Shown: in pieces, positions 10,641 to 23,800 of the stretch
Layout: the number at the start of each line of letters is the position of its first letter
How positions within the stretch are numbered: position 1 is the first letter of the stretch
NCBI GenBank assembly: GCA_000727475.1
Contig: KL647311.1
Coordinates: forward strand, 159,088-223,087
DNA from: Sarcocystis neurona
Lineage: Eukaryota > Apicomplexa > Conoidasida > Eucoccidiorida > Sarcocystidae
Reading direction: 5' to 3'
DNA length: 64,000 nucleotides
Position numbers and translations under genes: made by a program
Notes under the pieces: generated by a model
Told to the model about the DNA's origin: nothing
What the model saw: only the letters and a program-made list of their open reading frames with translations
Database searches by the model: none

Positions 10641-13080
10641 TCTGTGCCTGTGTATATGTGTGGTGTTTGTTTATTGGTAAAGGTTGCGTATACGTATATA
10701 AGGTACTTTTATGTAGACGGAAGTACGGTTGTTGCATGCGTTTGTAGGAGGACAGAGAAATAGATAGAACGGAACCAAGTAAGTGTTTTTTTCAGTCCGT
10801 GTAAGGTACACGGACGGCGTCTCGTCAGTCTACATGTAAGTGTATACACATAAATCTACTACATATATATATATAGATGTAGGGACGTGTTTTTTGCTTC
10901 ATTTCTACATGTACGTAGGTCAGGGTGTAAGTTTTCCTAGGAGTATATGTATATACGTGTGTCTATATTAACTTTTCTGACTCATTCTTCCTCTTTCTTT
11001 CTATCTCTTCATATATATATATATATGCGTGTACACCCGTACGTGGTATGTCTATCTCCGTTTGTACGACCAAAAGTTTGCTTGTTCCTGCAAGGTCATA
11101 TCTCTACACCTATGTGTCTCTGCATATGTTCACTTGTGTCTGTATTCTACATGTATTCATATATATGTGTGTTTGTTTTGATATGTATAGGCGTTGTGAA
11201 TAGGTAGTCGCATGCAATTTTTTCATGTCGGTGTATCACTGCCATCTGTTGTTCCCCGTGTGCAACTGCTGCTGCTGCCGGTTCTGTGTCTGAGCTGCTG
11301 CCCGGACTCCTGCACCTGCTGCTGTTCCTCCCGCTGCTGCTGTTGCTGCTGCGTCAGACGTACCCGGGGTGGCGGGTCTCGAAGCCGCAGCCGAAGTGGG
11401 AGCTGCCCTCGCGTTCTGCGTTGATCGACAGCAGCAGGAGACGAAGGGGACATCGGCGTGTGAGGGAAGAGGAGGAGAGGAGAGGAGAAGAAGAAAGAAG
11501 CAAAAAAAGGCAGAGAGGCTGCAACGAACAACCCCCTCCTTCCGTGGCGACGCAGAGTCAGCAGGAAACTCTTCTTGTAGAGCGCGAACGCTGGATACGG
11601 CGAAGAAACCGCAACGCAGAAGGTGGGGGGGACTATTCGTTTTTCTCCTCCGCTGAACAACTTGGTGTGTTGCAGACGAAATCGAGGAGGAAAGGGAGAA
11701 ACGGGAAGCGAGTGACCGCGACTGTCCGCTGCAAAAATATTTGACGGCCAGCAGCAGGCACGGGGATCGCAGCCCACACACACGCTCGACGTGGAAGTGA
11801 AAGAGCGAAATTACGCAGCGCGAGGAGGACGGCGGCGGGGGGAGCGGCTCCCGGCCGAGAGAACTGCCTGAAGCGTCCTGCTGCCAAAAAAGAAAGCGCT
11901 TTTCATCTGTCCGCTGTGCTGGCAAAAAGGGCCACAGCAACCGGCGAGAAGAAGCTCGCGCCTCGCCTCGCGACCTGCGCGCCCCGGGGGCACACCGTCT
12001 GCAGAAGAGACTTCCTTGGCAGCCGAGCAGCCGAGGAGGAAAGGCCTCTTCTTTTCTCTGGCGTCTTCTCAATAAATGCCGCAACGGAGAATATCGTCGG
12101 TTCTTGCTCGCCATGTTTTTGTGTCTCTTCCTCTCTCTCACAAGAGCGGAAGTCTGATCTCGCGTTAGGAAAGCAAGGAACTCAGGCGCCGGCGAATACA
12201 CATATATACATATATACGTGTATGTGTATATCTGTGTATTTGCGGGGGGAGGCGCCATAAGTATTCGTACATACGTAGATAACGCACCGAGGCGTCTACA
12301 CGTCCGTATAGACACGTGTGTAATGTACATGCCTGTATTTGCATATATGTGTATATATGGCTGTGTCTGTGCGTGCCTGTGTAGTGATTTTGTCTGCAGC
12401 GTTGTAGTGGAGAGAAAGAGAAGAAATGGTCGGTTCTGTCTGCTGGGAGTTCTTTGAAGCCCGGTGAATTCATTTGAAGAAATTTCTGTGTCCTGTGTCT
12501 CCCGAAGAAGCTCTTTCTCGCGTCTGTATTCAAGAGCGCGGCACACATATCCGAGTTTTTTTGTCCACGGGTGTGGCTGTGTGAACATGGAAGAGTTTTT
12601 TGTCGGCGTGTGGCAGAAGTAGTAAGGAGGTTCATTTAGTCGCCGGTGGCAAGAGAGCGTGCGATCGATAACTTCGTCTCGCAGATGTTATAATAACAGG
12701 GCGTCGTCGGCGCACACGTGTGCGAGACTGCCGTGGGGCCCCGCTTCAGTTTGTCGAAGGACGTGGTGGGGATCGCTCTTTTTCGAAGAGAAGTTCCCCT
12801 GCCGAGAAAAAAAGGGAACTGCGTTGCTGCAGAGAGAAAGAAAGTTTCCCCGACCTGGAGGCAACAGCAGCAACAGGTCTGAGTCGGGGGAGGAGTTCAA
12901 AGTTTCTCTTTTGTCGAATGTCTCTCTGTGTGTATCTTTTGTCGTCTGCTGCGTACGGGAAAGAGAGAGCCGACCTCGCGGTTTTCCTCCTGTGCTGGCA
13001 AGAGAATAAGAGCGTTTTGCAGGCTTGGGTGGAGGAGAGATAGAGTTGGTTGGGCAAGTCGTTCGTGAAGAGTAGCAAAA

Positions 13081-13431
13081 ATGAGAAAACGAGCTTCCAC
13101 CGCGGTGCGGGGGTGGCTGTATTCTCGGCTGTACGAAAACAAAGGCAGCGAAGAAGAAGAGGAAGAAAAGGACGAAGAAGAAGAAGAGGAAGACGAAGAG
13201 GAAGAAGAAGAAGAGGTTCCGGAGGTATACGAAGAAGACGAAGAGGAAGATGACAACGAAGAAGAAGATGAAGAAGAAAACGAAACAAAGAAAAATAATT
13301 TCTGCATGCCTCTGTATGCAAAGCTGCGTCAGTTGGTGCACGCCTGCCGGCTCGGGCCTCTACGGAACACTCGCAGCTCCTTCGCAGAGATGCAGGAAAA
13401 AAAGAAAACACACGTCACGACTGATAACTAA
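13081..13431 (+). CDS. small ORF with a strongly acidic Glu/Asp tract
   Basis: An ATG at 13,081 opens 116 codons. The N-terminus is basic (MRKRASTAVRGWLYSRLYEN). About 50 residues that are nearly all Glu and Asp follow (roughly residues 23-62), then a mixed tail. The underlying DNA is a GAA/GAG/GAC purine tract (13,140-13,300). This could be an exon of an acidic low-complexity protein or merely a purine microsatellite. I recognise no domain. The following sequence has a CTTTTCAG acceptor at 13,435-13,440, so a two-exon gene is possible. Confidence 0.3.
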   Translation: MRKRASTAVRGWLYSRLYENKGSEEEEEEKDEEEEEEDEEEEEEEVPEVYEEDEEEDDNEEEDEEENETKKNNFCMPLYAKLRQLVHACRLGPLRNTRSSFAEMQEKKKTHVTTDN

Positions 13432-13442
13432 TACTTTTCAGC

Positions 13443-13780
13443 TTGGACTGCGCACTTCCCGCCTGCTGCTGCTGTTGCTGCTGCTACTGTTTTTCACCCT
13501 GGTTGCGGCACGGCGGCGGCGGTCCCACTGCACGTCTCGGCACGCATCTGCTTCTGGGGCAGCGGTTGCTCCGGGTAGATCTGCTGCTCCTCAGCCTGCG
13601 TCCACCGCAGCAACTGCTGCTCGTCCCTCGCGTCTGCGCTTTTGCTGCGGTCGACGAGGCCCGTTGCTGCTGGGAAAGTTGCCAGAGGCAGAGAGTAAAT
13701 GCCAGTCGGCAGACAGGGAGCGTAACCTGTGGACTACCATTTCTCAGGTTCTTGCTGCGGAGATTTACGTGTGTCTGTAG
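13443..13780 (+). CDS. ORF with a poly-Leu hydrophobic segment and Ala-rich tail
   Basis: After the acceptor-like CTTTTCAG the frame reads LGLRTSR, then nine Leu and FFTLVAARRRR, then an Ala/Ser/Pro-rich part with a few Cys, ending at 13,778-13,780. The hydrophobic run flanked by Arg would fit a signal anchor. However, CTG triplets produce Leu runs by chance and the whole segment is CTG-like. It could follow the acidic ORF at 13,081 as a second exon. No family is recognised. Confidence 0.22.
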
Positions 13781-13799
13781 AAATATTTGCTGTCTTCAA

Positions 13800-16700
13800 C
13801 ATTTAATATGCAGATGCACCCACAGACGTATTCATATATATATATATATATACGTACGCGTGCGCTGACTTCTATGTGGATATATATATATACTTCTTAA
13901 TGGGACTGCCGTTATTATTCTTCCCGTCTAAATATACATGTGTGTAAATATACGTGTAGGTATACATGTGTATAATTCGTGAGGGAAGATTATACTCGCT
14001 CGTTGCCGTTCAAAATTTCGAGGCATCGACGTCACACGTGCTGCCAGTTGGCTAAATTCTTTCGATTTACCAGATGCCCCAGTTGTCGCTGAGGCTGTCC
14101 CTTTTTATCCCACGGCGCACACGCAGCAGGAGTCACCAGTAAAAGGGAGAGAACTGAAATATACATAGAATTATCGATTTTACGTACTACGATTGGAACA
14201 CTGCTGATATTTGTGATTACTCTGCTTGCTCATAAACGCGCAGCCCCTTTTGAATATCTCTCTTCTGTGGGTGTATACATACGTGCATGTATGCATTCGT
14301 GTATACATGCACATATATCTATATATAAATATCGATAAGTTCTCTCGTCTTTGTGTATATTTCTATGGATCCACAGAGGTAAAAATTAATACCATAAGTA
14401 AGGAGGCTCTTTGTAGTGTACTATTTCTTCCCTAAATCACCCGCAGCTCTTTCATCCGTTCCCGTGTTACGTTCTCTCCTACTCAGGTGTCGGTTGTCTT
14501 TGGTCCCTTCTCTGCGTAGACGCATTCCATCGTCGAAAATTAAACGTCCGATAGTGTGCCCCACCTTCCGAAGAGGTACTTCTTCCAAGAAAATCTCAAA
14601 CGGTAACGGATGTGTAATACTGCAGCAGAAACCCCAACCCCCGCGTGCACACCGTGCTGTCCGTATGAAGCTTGTCAGGATGCGCCTGCTGCTGCTGCTG
14701 GTAGTGCCGAACTGTAGCGATACACTCTGCTGCTGCACATCCTGCTCCTGCTGCTGCTACGAGTGACAATAACCCAGCAGCTGCTGCTGCTACACGTCTG
14801 TCAGTGCTGAGCTGCTGCCCTACGCGCTGTTTTGGGTCTTAGAGCACCTGCTGCGCGTCCTGCTGTTGCCACGCCTGTTCTGCTGCTGCTGCTGCTCTCC
14901 TGTAGACGCTTTGAATTTATGCTGCACGCGGCACCTGTGAGTCCTGTTCTTCCCGGTGCGGGTGCCTACTCCCCGTGTTCTGTCTTTCACGCTTCTTCGT
15001 GCCTCGCTGATGCCTCGCGTTCTGCTGTAAGAGCTGCCACGTTGCTGCTGACGCTGTAGTATCCATTCTGCTGCGCCCCACGTTCACCTAAAGCTGTCCA
15101 TTTTGGTGGTACACCTACACGTCTACCTGCTGCGGTTACCTCTAACGCATGCTGTTGCCACAGCACTTCCTGCGTCTGCTGCCAGACCCCGTGGGTCCTG
15201 CTGCGGTGCCTGCTACATTTCCCATCCTTCCTGCTGCCAGTGCAGCTCGTTTCCCTGGTGTTATTGCTGGTGCTGTGGGTGCATGCGCTATACGCTATAA
15301 GCTGCTGCGTGGTGACGCAACACAGAGTGGTTGGCACTTACACACGCAGGTGCACGTGTGAATAGACCCATACGGCATATACACCCCTTGCTAGCAATTT
15401 TGTGCGATGTTTTTCTGGACGGCGATCACGAACGGATAGGAGTCATAATACGGCAAAGTAATCAAAAAAGACAGAAGAATACGTAGACAAGCCTGGCGAC
15501 GATTTAGTAGTAGAAAACCACGTCTCTAATGCACACAACCGGTTCGGGCAACAGGTTCTCTGAACAAGTGGAGGGAGTCAGTCCGCTCAGTGGAGCTCAA
15601 TTTACGCTTTCGGAATACAGGAATACAGCAGTGATCATCCTTCTCAGGCTTTTACCGCCTGCGTATGCGTTCGTTGTATTATTGATGTATGCGTGACGCA
15701 TAAAAATGATCAGAAGTGGCACAGTTCTGCCTGTCCTTGTCTTCTTCCGACTCGCACGCACGAAGTATATGACAGAAGAATTTCCTCGGGTCCTGCCTTG
15801 CTGCATGCCCTCGCGAATTAGGTTTCGCCTATGCTTCGACCATTTGGCCCCAGAATTCTAACTGGGTCGAATTTGACTTCACGCATGGATCTGAGTAGAA
15901 GACTTCTCATCACCAGTCGAGATGCGCTGCCTTCGCACGCAGGCAAATCCTTTCTTGACCGGCGCGCCGCCGCGTGCCTGTGGAGCTGGTTAGTTTCCTT
16001 AACTAACAAGGCCCGGCGAATTCTAGGTTCGCGCACTCGCACTCGTGCGTCGCCCCGCGGCAGCAGCAAGTTGCCGTATCAACACGTCTGCACGCCCTTC
16101 ACTGCGCACAAAGAGAAGTACCTACGGAAGCCAGGATACCCTTGGAGGCCTCCATTCCGAGTGATACTGAAGCAATTGAAGTCTGGGTGTACGGGTATTT
16201 AGTCGCTCTGAATGATCCAAGGTAGACGAGTGCACGCAACTTCTACGCGGCTAGTCGCAGCGAAACGAGACAGCCACAAAAACGTGTCACGATGCACACG
16301 TGTGCATGTGTATCTCTTCAAGCCTCCACGTCTCTCTCCCTACAACTACCTGTACATATACGTATATGTACATGCATAAGTATTCGGGATACCAGCTGCA
16401 GAGAACCAGGCATAAGAATGGCACGCTCATATCCATGTACGCACACAGGAGAAGCAGGCAGGTAGACAAACGTGCGCCGAAAGACTACAGCCACAAATAA
16501 TGTGCTTGAGGATCTGCGCGAGTACCTGAACAAGTATTTGTTGACGTAGAAGCGCAGTGGCATAAAATTTGTGATGGAGCGGACCGATTACGCAGGAAAA
16601 AGTTACACTTGCGAGTGCGCTAGTGTGGCCCATCTGCGCAGTATCTGTCGGTACACGAAGGTACATCTCTGCATACACATCATACATGTGTGTACATCTC

Positions 16701-19630
16701 TTTTTCATTGAGGATTTGTCAGAAGAGGGCAATGTCGTTGACAAGAAGAAAAAGCAGCAGCTGGCCTCCTTCAAACATCGAGACAACTCCATAAATGAAG
16801 AAGCCCGTTCTTGCTCTTGAAAACAAACACCGACGACCTAAAACCCTATATTGTTCAGATGAAGCAAAATCTGCCCACTTGATTACTTGTAGATATTCAC
16901 TCTTGCATGCAAGGCTGCTGACGCTCTATTTTCTCCGCAGTTGTCTTACAAGTAGCGGCTAGGTACAATCAAACAGCATTCTCGTATCCCCCTGTTTGCA
17001 CAGCTGTCGCTATTTGCAAAGAAGGAATACTGTAGAGGAGTGTAGACGACCACGATTCGCCCATACATAAACACGACCATGCACGTGCATAAATCTCCAC
17101 TTTTGTGTATGTTTAGGAGTCTATCATGTTCTCGGTGCGCACTCCGAAGGGCCTACCACTACGTGTGCACACGTTTGTGTATATAGTTATCTGCAAAGCA
17201 GCCGTAAAGACGCCCATAACGGTAGGCACGTAATCATGCTGAAAATAGTCATACACAATAAGATATATATATATATATATGTAAATGTTTATCCTCCCCT
17301 GCACTTATGTCTGTTTCTACATACGTGTCAACATATGTATATATAGTTACACATGTGAAGGGAAGGTAAGATATTCTATACACCCGCACGTACTCACGTA
17401 CCTGTGCGTGCTTGTGCGGAGGGAAATATCTCTCTCTATATACATAAGCATATTATCAGTTTCTAATCACATAGAAGCAAACCTGTATAAAGTGACGTTG
17501 TGGGCAATTCCATGTATCTAAAAGCACTCGAGAAGCGTACGCCTGTATATTCATATGTATACTTACATACTTATTATATATGGAGAGTGAGGTACAAGTA
17601 CGTCCAGGTGCGGTGTTGGCATACATATATAGATCTCCCCATGATATACATGAGGAAATCGACTGAGCTTTGAGGTCCTTGTGAAATGCACCAGACAATA
17701 TTTACCTACGTACATACACGGAAATACAACATGCTTCAAATAGACGTCTGTGAATCCACTGGTAATATCCAGACAAGTGTACCCACTACATCTCCCATAT
17801 ATCGATTGTGTGGTCGAAACATGGAGTTATTCCCTATGTTCCATGTGTATACTGCGTATACACATATATATGTGTATATTCGTATGTATTTTAAGAAGAT
17901 GAGGACGAATAAGAGGACACGGATGAGGAAGATGAGAAAGAGAAGAAAAAGAGGAAGACACAGAAGATGTAATACATATGTGTGTATTTTGTCAACCAGA
18001 TAGTATTGACGAGCCGCAGCGCATCATCCGAGGCCATCCACAGCAGAGGAGCTGCCGTCTCCTGGCGAGTTCGTCAATTCTCCACGACTGGTCTGGCATT
18101 TTGTACCTACGTTCCCTTTCAAGCAGCTTTTCCGCCCCCACTTCTTATGCTTGTTGTTGCATTTTCCTCTCGTACCTTTATCTCAAGATGTTTCTGCTAA
18201 GTCGAATTGCTCGACTCATCACTTTCTGTCCCTTCACCGTCTTTCTTTCAATCATTTCCTTTCTGTCCGCTAGTGCCAACACCGCTTAGCGACGACGTTT
18301 ATGGTTGTTCGTTGTGAGACGGAGGTATTCCTCGAATGTTTTGGTCCTCGTAAAGCAGTCTACAGCCTCTGCGCCCAAAAATTTGAGCTACGGAAGTGGA
18401 AGAAACAAGGATTTTCTCTCTCGTTGCCTGTCGTGTCAGTGGGAAGCTTATATGTAGACGCCACTCAGAGGATTGACTACGGTTAGTTATCATTACTTAT
18501 TTCGCGGCTGTTCCTACGTCACGAGTCGGGGGACGTGGTTGTCTGCTTGGCGGTTTTAGATTTCATTTTCGACGTCAACCGTGAAAGTAGGCGGGTAGAA
18601 AGCAAATTTCCGTCCTGCTTCGTTAAAAGTGTCTTCTCCCTGCAAGGTTTTCCCGGTTTACGCGCTGTTACAACTAATGTTGTATCTCCCGCCGGTCGTT
18701 TCTCACCCGCCACATGTAGAGCATGCGCAACTCTCACACCGCTTGCGCTTCATCACAGGCGACAGAACTTGGACTTCCTTCGTTTCGTTCGCGAGAAAAA
18801 TTCTCCCCAACACTTTCCACTTGTTTGCAATTTTTCCTTCCTCCCCCCGCCTACATTTTCTCGTGGTCTACGGCACAGTGTCCCGGCGAGAGTGTCGGCC
18901 ACCCGTGCTGTGCATATTGAACGAACGCACGCGCTCCTTCACTTCTACACGGACCGGAAGTAAGAACTCAAAGAAAGAAGCTCGTAGTGTATTACTTCGT
19001 CTTTTTCTGCGTAGCGAGGAGGGCCAGCTCCAGGAAAGTAGACGACGTCACAAAAAGAAAGACGTGACTCGACGAAATGTTTTCTGTCTCTGTATGGGGC
19101 GTAACAGCAGTGTAGCGAGCGGCGGGGCACCTGCATCTGCGGGGTATTTTTTCTCTTGCAGAACAAAAGAGAAAAGTTATGAAGCAGCTGTCGTCCATAC
19201 AAGTCTGCTCAACAAGAAGTTGTAGCCTTTGTAAATGCATGTATAGAGGAGACGAAGCTACACCAAGTAGAAAGAAAAAAGCCAAGTTGAAAATGTGTGT
19301 CTGCGCCTACAACACGGAGATAGTTAGACACACATTGATAGTTAGACACACATACGTAGCTGTGGATGTCCCTGTTTTTATGTTTGAATAGAGTTGTGTA
19401 TCTGGTTTCTCGTTTGTAAGAAGACGACCGTCTGCACACAACAGTTTAAACAGCACAAGGAAAGAACGTTGTTCTCCTTGGTTAAACTGCATCTCTACTA
19501 AAACTACAACGCAATTAAGCGAGCAACTCTAACCGACTTTACTGAGATTCCACGGGAGGCATCAGAGAATAGATGACATATACATGTATACATAGGTTTA
19601 CACGTGTGTATAGGGGTATATAAAATAGAT
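13800..19630. other. about 5.8 kb without a supported gene
   Basis: The sequence is mixed. TA/TG microsatellites lie at 13,830-13,900, 17,260-17,350 and 17,860-17,890, and scattered CTG triplets at 14,680-15,310. A stretch of unremarkable composition (15,370-17,250) follows, then a pyrimidine-rich part (18,060-18,290 and 18,780-18,860). ORFs up to about 200 codons exist, but none shows a domain, a consistent codon bias or a chain of phase-matched exons. Confidence 0.5.
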
Positions 19631-19637
19631 ATGGGTA

Positions 19638-19943
19638 CACGAATGAATCAATAGGTTCGCTTATACGCAGAGAGGAATACACGTATGTATATCTCTATAA
19701 GTATGTGCTTGAGTGTATATGTGTGTATATACGTGGCTTCACACAGCTGGCTGCTGGAATGCGAGACAGCAGAATATATATCTATATATACACGAATGGG
19801 TCAATAGGTTTGCTTAAACGGACGCACGTGGGAATACATATATATATGTATAGATATAAGTGTGTAGGTGACTATATGTATATATATGTATATATGCTTA
19901 GCTTTACACAGATGGCTGCTGATTTGCTATGTAGTCTGAATAG
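19638..19943 (+). repeat. diverged tandem duplication, period 153 bp
   Basis: A block that begins CACGAATG, continues TCAATAGGTT and later includes ACACAG.TGGCTGCTG occurs at 19,638 and again at 19,791. The two copies lie head to tail, with TA/TG sequence filling the middle. Noncoding and adjacent to the CTG domain upstream of the CIA2 gene. Confidence 0.65.
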
Positions 19944-20019
19944 GTCATCTTTTATGGTATAAAAGGATGATGATGCTGTTGTTAACTTTTCATTTGTAGA
20001 AGTTGCCTGTATTTGTGCT

Positions 20020-20850
20020 GCTGCATGTATGGTCGTACAAAGCTGCAGCTGCTGGCTACCACCACCTGCTGCTGCTGCAACGGGCGGTCTATTCTCTTCC
20101 CTCCTCCTGCTGCTCCTCGTGTGTGTGTGTGTGTGTGTGTGGGCAGCAGCTGCTGCTTTCTTGGCGTGTTGCCGCCGACTGTCCGCGTTGCTGCTGCAGG
20201 TGTTGCTGTTGCTTTTTTTTGCTTGTCCCGCCGCGGGCGCCGCTGTTGTGATGCGCGCGCGGCTGCCACCTCCTCGTTCTTCTTCGGCGTTGCTGCTGCT
20301 CTTCTTGGCTGGCGTCCCGGTCTTTTGGCCGTTGTTTCTTCCCAAGACGATATTGACGCCGTTGCTGATGTTTCTATTCCTCTTGCTCGGGCACTGCATC
20401 TGGACCTCTGTTGGTGATGAGAGCACCGTAGGAACAGCCGCTGCCGTTTTACTCTCAGTCGCCCGCCGTTTATTTTCCGTTCTGCAGTGCCGCGCTCCCG
20501 TGCTGCTGCTGCCGCAGCAAGTGTGCGACTTTTTTCGGTGTTGCTGGTGCGAATTGCTGCTGTTTCTGATTGCTACAGTTGCTGCTTATTGCTGCTGTTG
20601 CTGATTTCTGCTGCTGCTGGTGCTGGTTGCTGCAGCCGCTGCTGACTGCTGCTGCCGCTGCTGATTGCTGCTGCTGCTGCTGATTGCTGCTGCCGCTGCT
20701 GATTGCTGCTGCTGCTGCTGATTGCTGCTGCTGCTGCTGATTGCTGCTGCTGATGCTTATCGATGCTGCTGCTGTGCCTGATTGCTGATGCTGCTGTCTC
20801 TGATTGCTGCAGCTGCTGCCTAGTGCTGCTGCTGTGTGCTGTTGGTGGGG
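20020..20850 (+). repeat. CTG-triplet domain directly upstream of the CIA2 start codon
   Basis: CTG/TGC triplets dominate from about 20,020. At 20,590-20,760 they settle into a near-regular array of TGATTGCTGCTGCTGCTGC-like units. The array stops within about 30 bases of the ATG at 20,857. The minus-strand Gln/Ser-rich and plus-strand Leu/Cys-rich frames are by-products. Confidence 0.75.
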
Positions 20851-20856
20851 CAGGAG

Positions 20857-23800
20857 ATGGAGAATCCGGATCCGGTGGTCTACGATGAAGGAGAGGAGGA
20901 CCTGGACAGCGAAGACGAGCTGTGGACGGGCAACAGCAGCAGCTTTTTTCTGTCAACAAGCGACGAGGCTGCAGCGCCTCCCGCATCTTTTCTCCCTGCG
21001 TCTCTGGCGTCGGCTGCTGCTGCAGCTGCTGGCTCTTTCCCCTCTCCGACGACTGCTGCTGCTTCTTTGCGATCTGTTAGTGCGCTGACGCCTGAGCACT
21101 TTTATTTTCCTTTGCTGGCTCCTGCCTCGCACCTTGTCAAAGTTGAGCCACAGGGGGGCAAGGCGGCAGCAGGGACGCCAGCAGCAACAGCAGGAAGAGC
21201 GACAGCGGGAACGGCGACACCAGCAGGATGGGGGAGAGGAGCACGAAGAGCAGGAGGAGGAGAAGAGAGAGGAGAACTGGGTGCAGCAACAGGAGCAAGA
21301 AATGAAGCAGGAGATGGAAGAAGTGTCACAGGAGCAGTCTGCCGAATAGCAGCAGCAGGAGGGGAAGGGATAGCAGCAGAAATCGTGCGACGGGGCAGTG
21401 GAAGAGAAGGAAGACGGGCCCGTTTTGCTTTTTTAACACGTGCGGCAGCACGGGCGGCAGCAGCAGGGGGAAGAGGCTCGGTGATTAGACGACTGAAAGA
21501 TGTGCGGGAACAGCAGCAGCAGCTGCTGCAGCTGCTGCAGCTCGAGCAGCAGGCTGCTGCTGCAGTAGAAAATGACAACTTCCACTTATTCCGAGAGGCC
21601 CAGCGGCGTCTCGCCGAAGCAGCAGCACACGAGGAAGAAGCAGGGGCAGCGGCGGAAGAAAAGGAGGCGCTGTCGCAAGCAGGAGACGAAGAAGAGGGAA
21701 GGCGAGGCGGCGCAGGAACAACACGAGAAACACAGACAGAAGAAGCAGAAGCAGCAGCAGGCGCAGCAGAGGGAGCAGCAGGAGGAGCAGGGGAAGAAGC
21801 TGCAGCAGCAGAAGCCTGTTCTCGAACTATATCTTCAGCAGCAGCAATAGTCGCAGCAGCGGCAAAGCAAAGAGAAGAAGAAGACCTCCGAGAGAGACTG
21901 TGTGCTGCTTCTGCTGCTGCTCCGCGCGTGCTGCATGCCTGCTGTACCTGGCTGCGTCGCAAGGCGGGCAGAAACGCTATTTTAGCAGCGCGGGATCCTA
22001 TCAACGCGTCAGTAAGTCCCTTCTCGAAAAAGCTCTCGTACTCGTGTATTCTACTTCCTTTCGTCGGCGTTTCCTGCCTGTGTCTTCATGTGTATGTGTC
22101 TACCTGTCCTCCCCTCCTCTATGTGTGTATATCTGTGCGTCTGTGGACGGCGAGAGATAGAAAGAGAAGGACGGAGAGACAATTTCTGGTAAATCGCTTC
22201 TTCTGTACAAATGCGTTGGGACGAGAAATATGAAAAACCACTTCTACGTGTGTGTCTCGGTCGGTGTTCGCTCTCCTTTTCTTCTGTTCCTCGGTGTCTA
22301 CTTCTCTCTATACGTATATGTCGCTCTCACGTGTCTGCGTCTATCTGCGTCTCACACCCTTTCTCTCTCTTTCGCTCTCTACGTACATATCTTTGTTCAC
22401 CCTGCTGCCCATCTGCTGTTGTCGAGCACTCCACATACATGTCTGTGGCCGGGCGCAGATATGGAGACGGTCCACGCTTTGGCAGGCGGTTGTACCCAGG
22501 AAATACGTAGAAACTTTCGTGCTTCTTCTCTGTGTATGAATGGCTATATATAATTGCATGCACGTATATATATTTGTGTATATACGGAAATATCTGGAGA
22601 CCATCCACTTCATATGGCGAGCGCTTATGCGGTTGAAGCGCTCTCTCTTTCCCTATATATACGCATGCATATATGTAGATGTATGTGTGTGAACGTGTGT
22701 ATATTCCTGTATATATAAATGTCGCTGAAGAGGCGCAGGTACGTAGAAGCGCCATGACTTTAAGATCCCGTTTGCAGGCAAGAAACATTTCTTCGTTTAT
22801 CGGAGTATCTCTCGTCAGGGGCTGAAAGATGGAGGTGCTTGGAGAGCATGCAGGACAGGACCACGAGGCAGCGCTGCGTCTCGGCACGTGACGTTCTCTG
22901 CTTCTGCGCCTTCCTTCGCTTTCTCTTCTGCTGCTGTGTGTCTGTCGTATATAAAGAACTTCCCAGCGTTGGTGTCTGCTTCGTCATTCTTCGGTCGTTG
23001 TGGTAGTACGTCTCCGACTGTCTTGCTGTGCCATTTCCTCGACAAACCTCTTGAAAATGACGACTTTTCTGTGCAAGTGGGGAGAAGCAGTTCTTGTGGA
23101 AATGTGTCTGCAGGAGCTATACAGCTACGTCAGACATATACAGGATCCGGAGCACCCGTATTCGCTGGAGCAGCTTGACGTCGTCTCGCCGTCACGGTTG
23201 ACTATCAACGTTGCAGGACATATTGACGCTGCTGCTTCTTCTTCTGCCTCGTCTTCTCCTTCTTCGTCTCTCTCTTCTTCTTGCTCGTTTTCTCGTGGAG
23301 AAGGGTCTTCTTTCTTCGTCGCTTCCCCGGACCCTTCGGCTGCTGATGGTGCTGCGCGCGCGTCTGCTGCGATTGCTGCGTCTGCTATGGATGCCGCCGG
23401 GCTGTGCCGCGAAGAAGTCGCAGCTGCTCCCCGCCGGTGGCCCGGTGCGAGCGCAGCAGCAGGAGAAGGGGAATCAGTACGGGCGGGACAAAAACGCGAA
23501 GAAGAAGAAGGAGTAGCAGCAGCAAGTGCTGCAGCAGTGGAGTTGTTGAACTGGGCAGACGCGGACGGCGATTCTCTCTCTTCTTCTGACAACAGCAGCA
23601 GCTGCAGTAGCAGCTCTGCAGAAGAAGAAGATATGAGTAGCAGCGACGAGGAGGGAGACGTGTGCACACAAGGCAGCAACAACGGCACAGATAGCAGCGG
23701 GAGAGGAAGGAGGAGGCGCAGCAGTAGAAGCAGCAACAGCAGCAGCAGAACGGGCAGCATTAGCAGCGGCGAGATGAGCAACAGCAGCAGCAGAAGTCGA

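Larger units (their letters stand above)
8572..13080. other. 4.5 kb without a confident gene
   Basis: The stretch contains a long TA/TG microsatellite domain (8790-9395), a second one alternating with CTCTCT (10,300-10,640), a purine-rich part (9830-10,200) and a mixed region (11,220-13,080) where all frames give Arg/Ser/Glu-rich readings. Candidate splice signals exist, for example a GTAAGT donor near 10,218, a TTTTTTTCAG acceptor at 10,786-10,795 and an SR-rich reading after the CAG at 11,356. I could not chain them into a credible gene. Confidence 0.5.

Noticed and set aside
10779..10795. A perfect-looking mini-intron, GTAAGTGTTTTTTTCAG, between two open segments
   Set aside because: At 17 bases it is shorter than any intron expected outside a few ciliates. 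The donor and acceptor probably do not pair, so I did not build a gene on it.
11356..11430. Arg/Ser-rich reading (GGGSRSRSRSGS) suggesting the C-terminus of an SR protein
   Set aside because: It is a short open frame in GC-rich sequence. The upstream exon chain depended on the impossible 17-base intron.
15831..16202. ORF of 123 codons with varied composition
   Set aside because: It has no recognisable motif, no splice context, and an open frame of similar length on the opposite strand.
20836..22233. Reading the CIA2 first exon straight through to the stop near 22,233
   Set aside because: The family sequence continues in frame only if the GTAAGT donor at 22,012 is used and joined to 23,114. 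The tail after 22,012 is pyrimidine-rich intron.
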